The notes: generated from the letters alone by a model not told the origin. DNA of 64,000 bases from Variovorax sp. V93 (GCF_041154485.1 NZ_AP028669.1:5396439-5460438); one strand, 5' to 3'; positions 8,115-20,003 are shown, numbered from the stretch's first letter. Program-made: numbers and translations.

Positions 8115-8137
8115 ACCCAACCGAAAGGAATACCGAG

Positions 8138-9229
8138 GTGTCCAGCAACAACGACAGCAGCAGCCATATCGAGGAAGGCCGCAGCCCCGTGCTGCAGGTG
8201 AGCCCGCTCGGCTTCCCGTGGCAGACGATCGATCCGTTCCTGTTCTGCGTCTATCACGACGACGCCTACCCGAAGGCCAACGCGCAGATGGGGCCCGCGG
8301 CGCCGCTCGCGGGGCGCCAGATCGGCCAGGACTTCAGCCGCAAGGACGGCTGGAGCATGTACCACGGCGACACGGTGCCGGGCTTTCCCTCGCATCCGCA
8401 CCGCGGCTTCGAGACGGTGACCATCGTGCGCAAGGGGCTGATCGACCATTCCGATTCGCTGGGCGCCACCGCGCGCTTCGGCGGCGGCGACGTGCAGTGG
8501 CTCACAGCCGGCAAGGGCATCGTGCATTCGGAGATGTTTCCGCTGCTCGATGCGAACGCGCCGAATCCGCTGGAGCTGTTCCAGATCTGGCTCAACCTGC
8601 CGGCCAGAAGCAAGATGGCCGAGCCGCACTTCACGATGTTCTGGTCGGAATCCATTCCGCACTTTGCGTCCGACGATGCGGCGGGCGGCCGCACCGAGGT
8701 CGCGGTGATCGCGGGCCGCTTCGGCGGCACCGCCGCGGACGGCGGAACGGCGCCGATCCATCCGCTCGCGCCGCCGCCGGATTCCTGGGCCGCGCAGGCC
8801 GATGCCGACGTGGCGATCTGGACGCTCAACATGACGCCCGGCGCGCAATGGACGCTGCCGGCCGCCGCGGGCGATGGCACGCGGCGCATGCTGTACTTCT
8901 TCAAGGGCGCGGTGGCGACCATCGCAGGCCGGCGCGTGGAAGGCCCGGCCGCCATCGAACTGCGCGCCGACACGGCCGTCGAACTGCGCAATGGCGATGA
9001 AGAGCCGGGCGAATTCCTGCTGCTGCAGGGCCGCCCCATTGCCGAGCCGGTGGTGCAATACGGTCCGTTCGTGATGAACACGCAGGCCGAGATCAGCCAG
9101 ACGCTGGCCGACTACCGCCGCACGCAGTTCGGTGGCTGGCCCTGGAGCGATCCGGCACCGGTGCATGGCCGCGATGCGGCGCGTTTTGCGCGGCACCCCG
9201 GCGGGCGCGAGGAAAAGCCGGCGGCCTGA
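8138..9229 (+). CDS. pirin family protein
   Basis: 363 residues if translation starts at GTG 8138 (VSSNNDSSSH), which has AAAGGAA 7 nt upstream; a more distal ATG at 8003 lacks a site. Cupin metal motif FPSHPHRGFETVTIVRKG at about residues 85-102 and QWLTAGKGIVHSEMFP at about 125-140 give the expected His/His/His/Glu set. The C-terminal pirin domain follows. It is longer than the pirin at 1582-2436 and only distantly like it, so the two are probably not functional duplicates. It lies 161 bp after the VOC gene on the same strand and may be co-induced with it. Confidence 0.9.
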   Translation: MSSNNDSSSHIEEGRSPVLQVSPLGFPWQTIDPFLFCVYHDDAYPKANAQMGPAAPLAGRQIGQDFSRKDGWSMYHGDTVPGFPSHPHRGFETVTIVRKGLIDHSDSLGATARFGGGDVQWLTAGKGIVHSEMFPLLDANAPNPLELFQIWLNLPARSKMAEPHFTMFWSESIPHFASDDAAGGRTEVAVIAGRFGGTAADGGTAPIHPLAPPPDSWAAQADADVAIWTLNMTPGAQWTLPAAAGDGTRRMLYFFKGAVATIAGRRVEGPAAIELRADTAVELRNGDEEPGEFLLLQGRPIAEPVVQYGPFVMNTQAEISQTLADYRRTQFGGWPWSDPAPVHGRDAARFARHPGGREEKPAA

Positions 9230-9248
9230 GCCACGCGGCCCCGCGGTC

Positions 9249-9539
9249 TCAAAGCGCCTTGAGGATCTCGGTCGCAGGTGCGGTCATGCTGGGCACGAAC
9301 TCGATCACGTGCGTGCTGGCCGCGCCGTTCTGCACGAAGGGGTCGCGTGCGAGCACGGCCTCGAGCTCTGCCCGGTCGCCCGAGCGCGCGAAGATCACGC
9401 CGCCCTTGCGCGGCACCTGCCGGCCCGAGGCCAGGAACAGACCACTTTGGTAGTGCTTTCGCAGCCACGCCATGTGCCCATCCATCAATACATCGAGCTC
9501 TTCAAGCGGACGGATGTAGGTGAGGGTGACGATGAACAT
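9249..9539 (-). CDS. YciI family protein
   Basis: 96 residues from MFIVTLTYIRPLEELDVL, the normal size for the YciI/DUF1330-like ferredoxin-fold family. The core histidine-bearing segment (MDGHMAWLRKHYQSG) and the YciI hallmark DPFVQNG (here ARDPFVQNGAA) are present. Some YciI proteins have dehydrochlorinase or muconolactone-isomerase-like activity, but most are uncharacterised. It is convergent with the pirin gene across 19 bp. The ribosome site is weak. Confidence 0.85.
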   Translation of the reverse strand: MFIVTLTYIRPLEELDVLMDGHMAWLRKHYQSGLFLASGRQVPRKGGVIFARSGDRAELEAVLARDPFVQNGAASTHVIEFVPSMTAPATEILKAL

Positions 9540-9686
9540 GGCAGGGGCGGCAAGTGGATCGGAAGGCTCCGATCGTATGGCCTGGAACGCGGCCATCTCA
9601 TGACCAGAAGTAACGGAGTGATCCAGGTTTTACGGCTTTCTGATACCGTCTTTTTCGTTGCCCCCAGCTGCAAAGGAGAGTCGCCC

Positions 9687-10757
9687 ATGCCGCTTCACCC
9701 ACCGGGCCTTGTGCCGCCCAGCTTCGTACCGCCGTACCTGCTGGACCGGCTGGCGCAACATGCCGGTGCGCATGCCAGCGCGAAGGCGGCGCAGACGCTG
9801 ATGATCGACCGCCAGCACCGCGGGCTGCGCGAGGCGGTGGCCGGGCAGGGCGTGTCGTCGGGCCCCGCGCCCAGCTACCTGCGGCGGGGGTCGCCCGCGC
9901 GCGCCATCCACGACGCGGAACACACCATGGCCCTGCCGGGCCGGCTGGTGCGCGCCGAAGGGCAGGCCGCCACCGGCGACATCGCCGCCGACGAGGCCTA
10001 CGACTACCTGGGCGCCACCTACCGCCTGTATCACGACATCTTCGAGCGCGATTCCATCGATGGCGCGGGCATGCCGCTCACGGGCAGCGTGCACTACGGC
10101 AACGACTACGACAACGCCTTCTGGAACGGCAGGCAGATGGTGTTCGGCGACGGCGACGGCGAGATCATGAACCGCTTCACCATCGCGGTGGACATCATCG
10201 GCCACGAGCTCACGCACGGCGTGATCGACCACGAGGCGGGCCTGGTCTACCAGGGGCAGCCGGGCGCGCTCAACGAATCGATCTGCGACGTGTTCGGCGC
10301 GCTGGTCAAGCAGCACCTGCGGAAGCAGACGGCCCAGCAGGCCGACTGGCTGGTGGGCGCGGGGCTCTTCACCGACAAGGTGAAGGCGCGCGCACTGCGC
10401 TCGATGGCCGAGCCCGGCACGGCCTACGACGACCCGGTGCTCGGCAAGGACCCGCAGCCTGCCCACATGAAAGACTTTGTCGACACGCGGCAGGACAATG
10501 GCGGCGTGCACATCAATTCCGGCATTCCGAACCGCGCCTTCCATCTTGCTGCCACCGCCATCCAGGGCCCGGCATGGGAGACGGCCGGCCGCGTCTGGTA
10601 CGACACGGTGTGTGACCGGCGGCTGCGCCGGGACGCCGATTTCCTGGCCTTCGCACAGCTCAGCGTGGAAAATGCGGCCAGGCGCTTCGGCGCCGGCAGC
10701 GCGGCGCACAAGGCCGTTGGCGCCGCATGGAACACCGTGGGAGTCACACCATCATGA
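9687..10757 (+). CDS. M4 family metallopeptidase, protealysin-like
   Basis: 356 residues from MPLHPPGLVPPSFVPPYLL, with a strong AAAGGAG site 8 nt upstream. There is no signal peptide. A short propeptide with the PPYLLDRLAQ motif (15-24) is the mark of protealysin-like proteases rather than thermolysin-like ones with long propeptides. Zinc ligands are in HELTH (173-177) and E197 of ALNESICDVFG, and the catalytic histidine in GGVHINSGIPNRAFH (about 270). The protease is probably kept or released without a Sec signal; in Serratia, protealysin acts on host actin and internal targets. Its stop overlaps the start of the inhibitor gene. Confidence 0.93.
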   Translation: MPLHPPGLVPPSFVPPYLLDRLAQHAGAHASAKAAQTLMIDRQHRGLREAVAGQGVSSGPAPSYLRRGSPARAIHDAEHTMALPGRLVRAEGQAATGDIAADEAYDYLGATYRLYHDIFERDSIDGAGMPLTGSVHYGNDYDNAFWNGRQMVFGDGDGEIMNRFTIAVDIIGHELTHGVIDHEAGLVYQGQPGALNESICDVFGALVKQHLRKQTAQQADWLVGAGLFTDKVKARALRSMAEPGTAYDDPVLGKDPQPAHMKDFVDTRQDNGGVHINSGIPNRAFHLAATAIQGPAWETAGRVWYDTVCDRRLRRDADFLAFAQLSVENAARRFGAGSAAHKAVGAAWNTVGVTPS

Positions 10758-11092
10758 TTCAGCTTCCGCCCCTGGACCAGGCCTCCGTCGTGCGCCTGAC
10801 GCGCGAGGGCGGCGTGGCCTACGTGCCGGGCCTGTCGCGCCCGCGCAGCTACCAGCTTGGCAACTGCAGCGAGGAATTGCGCCAGCAGATCGGCGAAGCG
10901 CTGCAAAGCGCCGCGCCGCACGCGGAGCCGCGCGGCGGCCCCGGTTCGCCGGGCGGCGACCAGCGCTTCTACCGCGTGGAGGTCGTGGTGGAAAGCGCCA
11001 CTTCCCATTCGGGCTCGGTCAGCTTCGAGGTGCCCGAGAACGAAGCGCCCGAGTCGCTGGTGCACCTGTGGAAGGACGCGGCCGAGCGCTAA
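10754..11092 (+). CDS. emfourin-like M4 protease inhibitor
   Basis: 112 residues from MIQLPPLDQASVVRLTREGG. The ATG overlaps the protease stop (ATGA at 10754-10757), implying translational coupling. Size, position and the pattern of an N-terminal strand with VRLTREGG, a middle QQIGEALQSA helix and YRVEVVVES...SVSFEVPE fit emfourin, the proteinaceous inhibitor first described in Serratia as the operon partner of protealysin. It likely protects the cytoplasm from the protease. Identification rests on synteny plus general resemblance, not on a catalytic motif. Confidence 0.75.
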   Translation: MIQLPPLDQASVVRLTREGGVAYVPGLSRPRSYQLGNCSEELRQQIGEALQSAAPHAEPRGGPGSPGGDQRFYRVEVVVESATSHSGSVSFEVPENEAPESLVHLWKDAAER

Positions 11093-11118
11093 AGATACAA
11101 GGCTTCGTCTTCACCAAA

Positions 11119-12447
11119 TCAAGGGCCGCCGAGCACCGTCGACGCCACCAGCCACACGTTGGCCGAGCTGATCACGCCGAACAGCCCCCAGGCCAGCAGC
11201 TTGACCAGCCTGCCGTTGGCAAAGCCGCCCATCAGCGCGCGGCTGCTCGTGAAGCGGATCAGCGGCCACATCGCGAACGGCAGCTGGAAGCTCAGCACCA
11301 CCTGGCTCAGCACCAGCATCTTGCCCACGCCGCCATCGCCGAACCACCAGACCCCCAGGAACGCCGGCCCGAGCGCCAGCCCCCGCGTGATCAGGCGGCG
11401 CTGCCAGCACGGGATCTTCAGGTCGAGAAAACCTTCCATGATGATCTGGCCCGCGATGGTGCCGGTGAAGGTCGAGCTCTGGCCCGAGGCCAGGAGCGCA
11501 ATGCCGAACAGCGTGGCCGCCACCGCGCTGCCCACGATGGGCTCGATGAGCCGGTAGGCGTCGTCGATCTCGGTCACCTCCACATGGCCGGTGCTGTGGA
11601 AGGCGCTGGCCGCCAGCACCATGATGGCCGCGTTGACCAAAAGCGCGAGCGAGAGCGAGAACACCGCGTCGAAGGTGCAGAAGCGCACTGCCTCGCGCCG
11701 CGCCGCATCGCTGTCGGCCACCAGCCGGGTCTGCACGATGGACGAATGCAGGTACAGGTTGTGCGGCATCACGGTGGCGCCGACCACGCCGATCGCGAGG
11801 TACAGCGCGCCCGGCTGCTGCAGCCGCTCGAAGCTGGGCGCGAAGCCCATCGCCACGCCGAACCAGTTGGGCTGCGACATCGCGAGCTCCACCACGAAGC
11901 AGCCCGCGATGGTGCCCACCAGCCCGAGCACGATCGCCTCGACGCGGCGGAAGCCCGCGCCCTGGAGCCCCAGCACGAGCAGCGTGTCGAACGCGGTGAT
12001 GCCGATGCCGACCGGGATCGAGACGCCGAACAGCAGGTGCAATGCGAGCGCGCTGCCCAGCACCTCGGCCAGGTCGCAGGCCACGATGGCCAGCTCCGCG
12101 CCCAGCCAGAGGAAGCGGCTCACGCGCGGCGAATAGTGCTCGCGGCAGGCGCGCGCCAGGTCTTTCTGCGCCACCAGCCCGAGCCGCACGCACAGCGTCT
12201 GCAGCAGCATCGCCGCGAGGCTCGCGAGCAGCACCACGAAGAGCAGGCCATAGCCGAAGCGCGACCCGGCCTCGATGTCGGTCGCCCAGTTGCCCGGGTC
12301 CATGTAGCCCACCGACACCAAGAGGCCGGGCCCCGCGTAGCGCAGCAGCTTCTTGCCGAAGGGCAGGTCCTGCGGGACCGCCACGCTACCCTTGACTTCA
12401 GAGGGACAGAACGGTGCGGTGGCCGTGCGGGGCAGGGGAAAGAACAT
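11119..12447 (-). CDS. mntH: Nramp family divalent metal (Mn2+/Fe2+) transporter
   Basis: Up to 442 residues with about 11 transmembrane helices. The metal-site motifs are clear: DPGNWATD in TM1 (about 51-58) and GATVMPHNLYLHS in TM6 (about 225-237). It is a proton-coupled importer of Mn2+ and related metals in the inner membrane. The ATG at 12447 lacks a ribosome site, whereas a GTG at 12384 (VAVPQDLPFG) has AAGGG just upstream and may be the true start, giving 421 residues. No Mur/MntR box is obvious. With the Mn2+ riboswitch-controlled TMEM165 gene at 51.3 kb, the window encodes both likely Mn import and export. Confidence 0.9.
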   Translation of the reverse strand: MFFPLPRTATAPFCPSEVKGSVAVPQDLPFGKKLLRYAGPGLLVSVGYMDPGNWATDIEAGSRFGYGLLFVVLLASLAAMLLQTLCVRLGLVAQKDLARACREHYSPRVSRFLWLGAELAIVACDLAEVLGSALALHLLFGVSIPVGIGITAFDTLLVLGLQGAGFRRVEAIVLGLVGTIAGCFVVELAMSQPNWFGVAMGFAPSFERLQQPGALYLAIGVVGATVMPHNLYLHSSIVQTRLVADSDAARREAVRFCTFDAVFSLSLALLVNAAIMVLAASAFHSTGHVEVTEIDDAYRLIEPIVGSAVAATLFGIALLASGQSSTFTGTIAGQIIMEGFLDLKIPCWQRRLITRGLALGPAFLGVWWFGDGGVGKMLVLSQVVLSFQLPFAMWPLIRFTSSRALMGGFANGRLVKLLAWGLFGVISSANVWLVASTVLGGP

Positions 12448-12549
12448 GCGGGCGATGATAGGGTCGCGCGCGGGACCGCTGGCCGGGCGGCCGGTCTTTT
12501 AGATTCGACGGTCCCATTCCACACACATGCAACAACGGAGCTTTTTTCC

Positions 12550-12858
12550 ATGATCCACGTCGTCGCCGTCATCACCGCCAAGCCGGGCCAGCGCGCCAGC
12601 CTGCTCGAAGCCTTTGCCGCCAACCGCGCGGCCGTGCTGGCCGAGGAGGGTTGCATCGAATACGGCGCCACGGTCGACGCCGCGGGCGTGCCTGCATCGA
12701 AGGCCAGCTTCGGGCCCGACACCTTCGTGGTGATCGAGAAATGGGAAACGCTGGCGCACCTGCAGGCCCACGCGGTGGCGCCGCACATGGCGGCCCACGG
12801 GGCGAAGACGAAGGAGCTGGTCCAGAGCAAGCTGATCCACGTGCTCGAGCCGGTCTGA
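12550..12858 (+). CDS. antibiotic biosynthesis monooxygenase (ABM) family protein, YgiN-like
   Basis: 102 residues, one ferredoxin-like ABM domain: MIHVVAVITAKPGQRASLLEAF at the start, EEGCIEYGATVD in the middle, and FVVIEKWETLAHLQAHAVAPHM with the usual W and H residues. Such small dimers include quinol monooxygenases (YgiN) and polyketide-oxygenating enzymes. GGAG lies 9 nt upstream. It stands alone, divergent from the Nramp gene; function beyond the family is unknown. Confidence 0.87.
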   Translation: MIHVVAVITAKPGQRASLLEAFAANRAAVLAEEGCIEYGATVDAAGVPASKASFGPDTFVVIEKWETLAHLQAHAVAPHMAAHGAKTKELVQSKLIHVLEPV

Positions 12859-12918
12859 CGCGGCCGGTTTACGTCATGTTACTGTCGCGCCTCCAAACAA
12901 CTCTGGAGGAGAAGAAAC

Positions 12919-13488
12919 ATGGCAAACAACCGCCTGCTCGGCGTTGTCCTCTGTGCGCTCGCCGTCCTGGCGACGGGTTGCGCATCGCCCAAGGCACCGC
13001 CCTACGCGCCGGACTACGCCGCGCTTGACCAGCTCAAGGCCTCGAAGCCTTCCACCGTCGCAGTGGTGAAGGTCGAGCCGACCGACCCCAACGCGCCCGT
13101 CAACAGGATCTCGCTGCGCGGAACCCGGCTGGATTCGCCCAGCGGCACCTTTGCCAAGTATCTCGAGGAAGCGCTGGTGCGCGACCTGAAGGAAGTCTCC
13201 GCATTCGATGCCAAGTCGCGCACGCGGCTCGATGCCCGGATCCTGGCCAACGACGTCAGCGTGGGGAACATCTCCACCGGCACGGGCGTGATGGAAGTGC
13301 AGATCGAGGTCACGCGCGAAGGCGTGCAGCGGCTGAAGAAGACCTACAAGGCCGACATCAGCTTCGAGTCCAGCTTCGCGGGCATGGTGGCCATTCCGGC
13401 CGGGCAGACGGCCTATCCGACGCTCGTTCGCGCGCTGCTGAAAAAGGTCTACACCGACCCGCAGTTCGCCGCCGCCATCGGCTCCTGA
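12919..13488 (+). CDS. lipoprotein of unknown function
   Basis: 189 residues. The signal peptide ends in a lipobox (VLATGC, Cys at 21), so the mature protein is lipid-anchored. The rest is a soluble domain with TVAVVKVEPTDPN, a KYLEEALVRDLKEV helix, DARILANDVSVGNISTG and a YPTLVRALLKKVYTDPQF end. The general pattern of a beta strand, an amphipathic helix and repeated beta strands resembles small outer-membrane lipoproteins that feed assembly or transport machines, but I do not recognise the family. GGAGG is 10 nt upstream. It is followed 32 bp later by a second lipoprotein gene, probably co-transcribed. Confidence 0.8.
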   Translation: MANNRLLGVVLCALAVLATGCASPKAPPYAPDYAALDQLKASKPSTVAVVKVEPTDPNAPVNRISLRGTRLDSPSGTFAKYLEEALVRDLKEVSAFDAKSRTRLDARILANDVSVGNISTGTGVMEVQIEVTREGVQRLKKTYKADISFESSFAGMVAIPAGQTAYPTLVRALLKKVYTDPQFAAAIGS

Positions 13489-13520
13489 CGCCACCCGTTC
13501 GAAAAAAAAGGAAGACCAAC

Positions 13521-14114
13521 ATGTCCTTTTCCGGAACCGTCCGCATTGCGCTGGCGCTGGCCTTCGCCGCGGTGCTCGCAGGTTGCGCACACCCCATCTC
13601 GCTCAGCACCGAGGCGGCGCCGCCACAGCGCGTCGACACCTACCTGGTGCCGAAGAAGGTGGCCTATGCCATGAGCGATGCCGAGCGCGGCAAGCAGGCC
13701 ATCACCCCCGGCGGCGGCGGCGACCGCATCAGCTACTACCCGTACCGCGACCTGGAAAAATCGATCCGCGATGCGCTTCGCGCGGTCTACCAGGACGTGG
13801 TCGTCATCCCCTCGGCGGCCGATGCCAGTGCCGTCAAGGCGTCGGGGGCAGCCTATGTGTTCACGCCGGCGATCACGACCAGTTCCAGCTCCTCGTCGGT
13901 CCTCACCTGGCCACCCACGGAGTTCACCACCGAGATCGCCTGCACCGTGACCGATCCGGCCGGCGCGGAAATCACGCGGGTCAAGGCGACCGGCCGGGGT
14001 GCCGCGGAGTTCAGCGAGTTCAAGCACGACCTCGCGCTCTCCGCCAAGCGCGCATCGGCCGAGGTGGCGAACCAGCTGGCCAGCGAGATCCGCAGGAACG
14101 AGAAGCTGCGCTGA
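13521..14114 (+). CDS. lipoprotein of unknown function
   Basis: 197 residues. Lipobox VLAGC with Cys at 22, then a soluble domain. Features include VPKKVAYAMSDAERGKQ, SYYPYRDLEKSIRDALRAVYQDVVVIP, and AAYVFTPAITTSSSSSSVLTW, then a strand pair and a KHDLALSAKRASAEVANQLASEI helix. It shares the layout of a central amphipathic helix followed by a strand with the preceding lipoprotein, so the two may be distant relatives or partners. AAAGGAAG upstream gives a good ribosome site. A strong terminator follows. The role is unknown. Confidence 0.8.
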   Translation: MSFSGTVRIALALAFAAVLAGCAHPISLSTEAAPPQRVDTYLVPKKVAYAMSDAERGKQAITPGGGGDRISYYPYRDLEKSIRDALRAVYQDVVVIPSAADASAVKASGAAYVFTPAITTSSSSSSVLTWPPTEFTTEIACTVTDPAGAEITRVKATGRGAAEFSEFKHDLALSAKRASAEVANQLASEIRRNEKLR

Positions 14115-14137
14115 ACCGCCCGGTGCCACGTCCATGA

Positions 14138-14163
14138 AAAAACGCGCCCGAGGGCGCGTTTTT
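14138..14163. terminator. bidirectional terminator between the lipoprotein operon and gap
   Basis: AAAAACGCGCCC-GA-GGGCGCGTTTTT: a perfect inverted repeat with A and T tracts on both sides (real loop CGAG). It lies between convergent units and can terminate both. Confidence 0.9.
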
Positions 14164-14184
14164 GTTGCCGGGTCCGCGAAGCTT

Positions 14185-17361
<3,177 letters not shown>

Positions 17362-17404
17362 GGGCGGTGGGCTTTCGGGGAATGTGGATTAGGGGGAACC
17401 CGCG

Positions 17405-17410
17405 ATTTTA
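17405..17410 (-). promoter_or_regulatory. candidate -10 element of the tkt promoter
   Basis: TAAAAT on the minus strand 44 bp upstream of the tkt ATG in the 136-bp divergent tkt/speD gap. No convincing -35 is visible. Confidence 0.35.
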
Positions 17411-17497
17411 CCGGCCTCGCTCCAACCCCCTCCTGCAGCGGCCAGAACACCCCACTGATGCTCTTTGGCGACACCCGGGCTGCTAGAGTTGTCACCC

Positions 17498-17878
17498 ATG
17501 CACGGGCTGCACCTCACCGCCGATCTCCACGACTGCCAATGCGCCATGCAATGGCTCACCGACAAGGAGGCGCTCGGCGCCGTCTGCATCAAGGCGGCAA
17601 CGGCCGCCGGGCTGCAGCCGGTGGGCAAGCTGGTCCATGGTTTTCCGGCCACGCCGCAAGGGCCGGGCGGCGTCACGGCCACCGTGCTGCTGGCCGAATC
17701 GCACCTGTGCATCCACACCTGGCCCGAACAGCGCGGCGCCACGCTCGACGTGTATGTGTGCAACTTCGGCGGCGACCATTCGGCCAAGGCGCATGCGCTG
17801 ATGGAATGCCTGGTCGCGCTGTTCCAGCCGCGCCACAGCGAGCGCAACGAACTGCTGCGCGGCAGCGTCGCCGCGTGA
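17498..17878 (+). CDS. speD: S-adenosylmethionine decarboxylase proenzyme
   Basis: 126 residues, the size of class 1B prokaryotic AdoMetDC. The self-cleavage and active-site motif LLAESHLCIHTWPE is present (serine at about 67 becomes the pyruvoyl group), and CNFGGDHSAKAHALMECLV follows with the catalytic cysteine region. It makes decarboxylated AdoMet for aminopropyl transfer to putrescine. There is no ribosome site before the ATG, and TAGAGT stands 8 nt upstream, so the mRNA may be leaderless. Its stop overlaps the GTG of murU. The aminopropyltransferase-like protein is encoded separately at 25392-26936. Confidence 0.93.
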   Translation: MHGLHLTADLHDCQCAMQWLTDKEALGAVCIKAATAAGLQPVGKLVHGFPATPQGPGGVTATVLLAESHLCIHTWPEQRGATLDVYVCNFGGDHSAKAHALMECLVALFQPRHSERNELLRGSVAA

Positions 17879-18612
17879 GTGCCCCGGCTTCCGTGCGGGC
17901 GATGATCCTCGCGGCCGGCCGCGGCGAGCGCATGCGGCCGCTGACGGACACCACGCCCAAGCCGCTGCTCGAAGTGCGCGGCAAGCCGCTGATGCAATGG
18001 CCGATGGAGGCGCTGGCCGCCGGCGGCTTCACCGACCTGGTGGTCAACACCGCCTGGCTCGGCGAGAAGATCTCCAGCCGCTTCGGTCTCAATCCCTTGC
18101 TGAATGGGCATCCTGCGCTATCGATTTCCTACTCCGACGAAGGCCGCGATTTCGGCGAAGCGCTGGAAACGGCCGGCGGCATCGTGCGCGCGCTGCCCCG
18201 CCTGGGCGAGATTTTCTGGGTGGCGGCCGGCGACGTGTTCGCGCCGGATTTCGCCTTCGCGCAGGCCGCGGTGGACCGCTTCGCGGCCAGCGGCAAGCTG
18301 GCGCACCTGTGGCTGGTGCCGAACCCCGCGCACAACCCCAAGGGGGACTTCGGACTCTCCGCAGAAGGCCTGGCGCTCAACTCGGCGGCCGAGAAATACA
18401 CTTTCTCGACCATTGGCCTCTACCGGGCCGCGCTCTTCGCGCCGCCTTACTGCGGCATCCCGGCCGGCAACCCGGCGGGCGCCAAAGCCCCGCTGGCCCC
18501 GATCCTGCGCGCCGCGATGGACAATGAACGCGTGAGCGCCGAGCTCTACGCCGGTCCCTGGACCGACGTGGGAACGCCCGAACGGCTTCTTCAACTGAAC
18601 ACGCCAAGATGA
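17875..18612 (+). CDS. murU: N-acetylmuramate alpha-1-phosphate uridylyltransferase
   Basis: 245 residues from GTG 17875 (GTGA overlap with the speD stop). The nucleotidyltransferase signature AMILAAGRGERMRPLTDTTPKPLL opens the protein, metal-binding aspartate sits in VAAGDVFAPDF, and TDVGTPERL closes it. These short sugar-phosphate nucleotidyltransferases include MurU of the Pseudomonas anabolic MurNAc recycling route, which makes UDP-MurNAc from MurNAc-1-phosphate. The kinase partner amgK is at 38819-39913. MurU fits best because an AmgK homologue exists, but a different NDP-sugar product is possible. Confidence 0.78.
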   Translation: MSAPASVRAMILAAGRGERMRPLTDTTPKPLLEVRGKPLMQWPMEALAAGGFTDLVVNTAWLGEKISSRFGLNPLLNGHPALSISYSDEGRDFGEALETAGGIVRALPRLGEIFWVAAGDVFAPDFAFAQAAVDRFAASGKLAHLWLVPNPAHNPKGDFGLSAEGLALNSAAEKYTFSTIGLYRAALFAPPYCGIPAGNPAGAKAPLAPILRAAMDNERVSAELYAGPWTDVGTPERLLQLNTPR

Positions 18613-20003
18613 CCTCAGAAGACCACCGGATCTACGCCGAGCGCCGCGCGCGCCTCGCCTCGCAACTGGGCAAGGACGGCATCGCCATCGTCCCGACCGC
18701 GCCCGAGCGCCAGCGCAACCGCGACAGCGACTTCCTGTTCCGGCACGACAGCTATTTCTATTACCTGACCGGCTTCACCGAACCCAACGCCTGGCTGGTG
18801 CTCGCGGGCGACGGCCGCAGCATGCTGTTCTGCGCGCCCAAGGACCTGGAGCGCGAAATCTGGGACGGCTATCGCCTGGGCCCCGACGCGGCGCCCGCGC
18901 CGCTTGGCATCGACGAGGCCTTCTCGGTCGACGAGCTCGACGCCCGGCTGCCGAAGCTGCTCGAGAACAAATCGACCGTGTGGTTCCCGTTCGCGATCCA
19001 CAAGGGCCTCGAAACCCGCGTCGACGGCTGGCTGCAGTCGGTGCGTGCACGCGTGCGCTACGGCGCGCTGTGCCCCGAGGAACTGCACGACCTGTGCGGT
19101 CCGCTCGACGAAATGCGCCTGGTGAAGGACGCGCACGAACAGGACATCATGCGGCGCGCCGCGCAGATCAGCGCGCGCGCCCACATCCGCGCGATGCAGC
19201 TGTCGGCGCGCATGCTGCGCGAAGGCAAGGACGTGCGCGAGTACCACCTCGACGCCGAGCTGCTGCACGAGTTCCGCCTGGGCGGCTCGCAGTACCCGGC
19301 CTACGGCTCGATCGTGGCGGCGGGCGCCAATGCCTGCGTGCTGCACTACCGCGCCGACGCCGCGCCGGTGCGCAATGGCGAACTGGTGCTGATCGACGCA
19401 GGCTGCGAACTCGACGGCTATGCCAGCGACATCACACGCACCTTCCCGGCCAACGGCAGGTTCAGCGGCCCGCAGCGCGCGCTGTACGACCTGGTGCTCG
19501 CGAGCCAGGACGCCTCGGCCGCGGTGACCAAGGCCGGCAACCGCTTCACGGACCCGCACGATGCGGCGGTCAAGGTGCTGGCGCAGGGCATGCTCGACCT
19601 CGGCCTGCTCGATGCCGGCAAGGTCGGCAGCGTCGACGACGTGATCGACTCGCGCGCCTACTTCCAGTTCTACATGCACCGCACCGGCCACTGGCTCGGC
19701 ATGGACGTGCACGACTGCGGCAGCTATGTCGAGCCCACGCAGGTGGGCGAGGTGAGCGAACGCAAGGACCCGCTGTCGAACGAAGTCATCAAGAACCGGC
19801 CGAGCCGCATCCTGCACCCCGGCATGGTGCTGACGCTGGAGCCCGGCATCTACGTGCGCCCCGCCGACGGCGTGCCCGAGCAGTTCCACAACATCGGCAT
19901 CCGCATCGAGGACGACGCGATCGTCACGGCCACCGGCTGCGAACTCATCTCGCGCGGCGTGCCGGTGAAGGCGGACGAGATCGAGGTGCTGATGCGAGCG
20001 TGA
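18609..20003 (+). CDS. pepP: Xaa-Pro aminopeptidase (aminopeptidase P)
   Basis: 464 residues. N-terminal aminopeptidase-P domain (about 1-135, with RDSDFLFRHDSYFYYLTGF) and a C-terminal pita-bread M24 domain. Metal ligands: Asp in VLIDAGCELDGYASDITRTF, His in HRTGHWLGMDVHDCG, Glu in LTLEPGIYV and Glu in IRIEDDAIV. It releases N-terminal residues before proline in the cytoplasm, using two Mn2+. The ATG overlaps the murU stop (ATGA). Its last 64 bp are duplicated at 21173-21236, flanking the next gene. Confidence 0.95.
   Translation: MTSEDHRIYAERRARLASQLGKDGIAIVPTAPERQRNRDSDFLFRHDSYFYYLTGFTEPNAWLVLAGDGRSMLFCAPKDLEREIWDGYRLGPDAAPAPLGIDEAFSVDELDARLPKLLENKSTVWFPFAIHKGLETRVDGWLQSVRARVRYGALCPEELHDLCGPLDEMRLVKDAHEQDIMRRAAQISARAHIRAMQLSARMLREGKDVREYHLDAELLHEFRLGGSQYPAYGSIVAAGANACVLHYRADAAPVRNGELVLIDAGCELDGYASDITRTFPANGRFSGPQRALYDLVLASQDASAAVTKAGNRFTDPHDAAVKVLAQGMLDLGLLDAGKVGSVDDVIDSRAYFQFYMHRTGHWLGMDVHDCGSYVEPTQVGEVSERKDPLSNEVIKNRPSRILHPGMVLTLEPGIYVRPADGVPEQFHNIGIRIEDDAIVTATGCELISRGVPVKADEIEVLMRA
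19936..19999 (+). repeat. 64-bp direct repeat, copy 1 (pepP 3' end)
   Basis: This is the sense-strand end of pepP from GCTGCGA to ATGCGAGC. It matches 21173-21236 at 62 of 64 positions; the two differences (19943 A/G and 19949 C/T) are both synonymous in the pepP frame. Confidence 0.95.
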
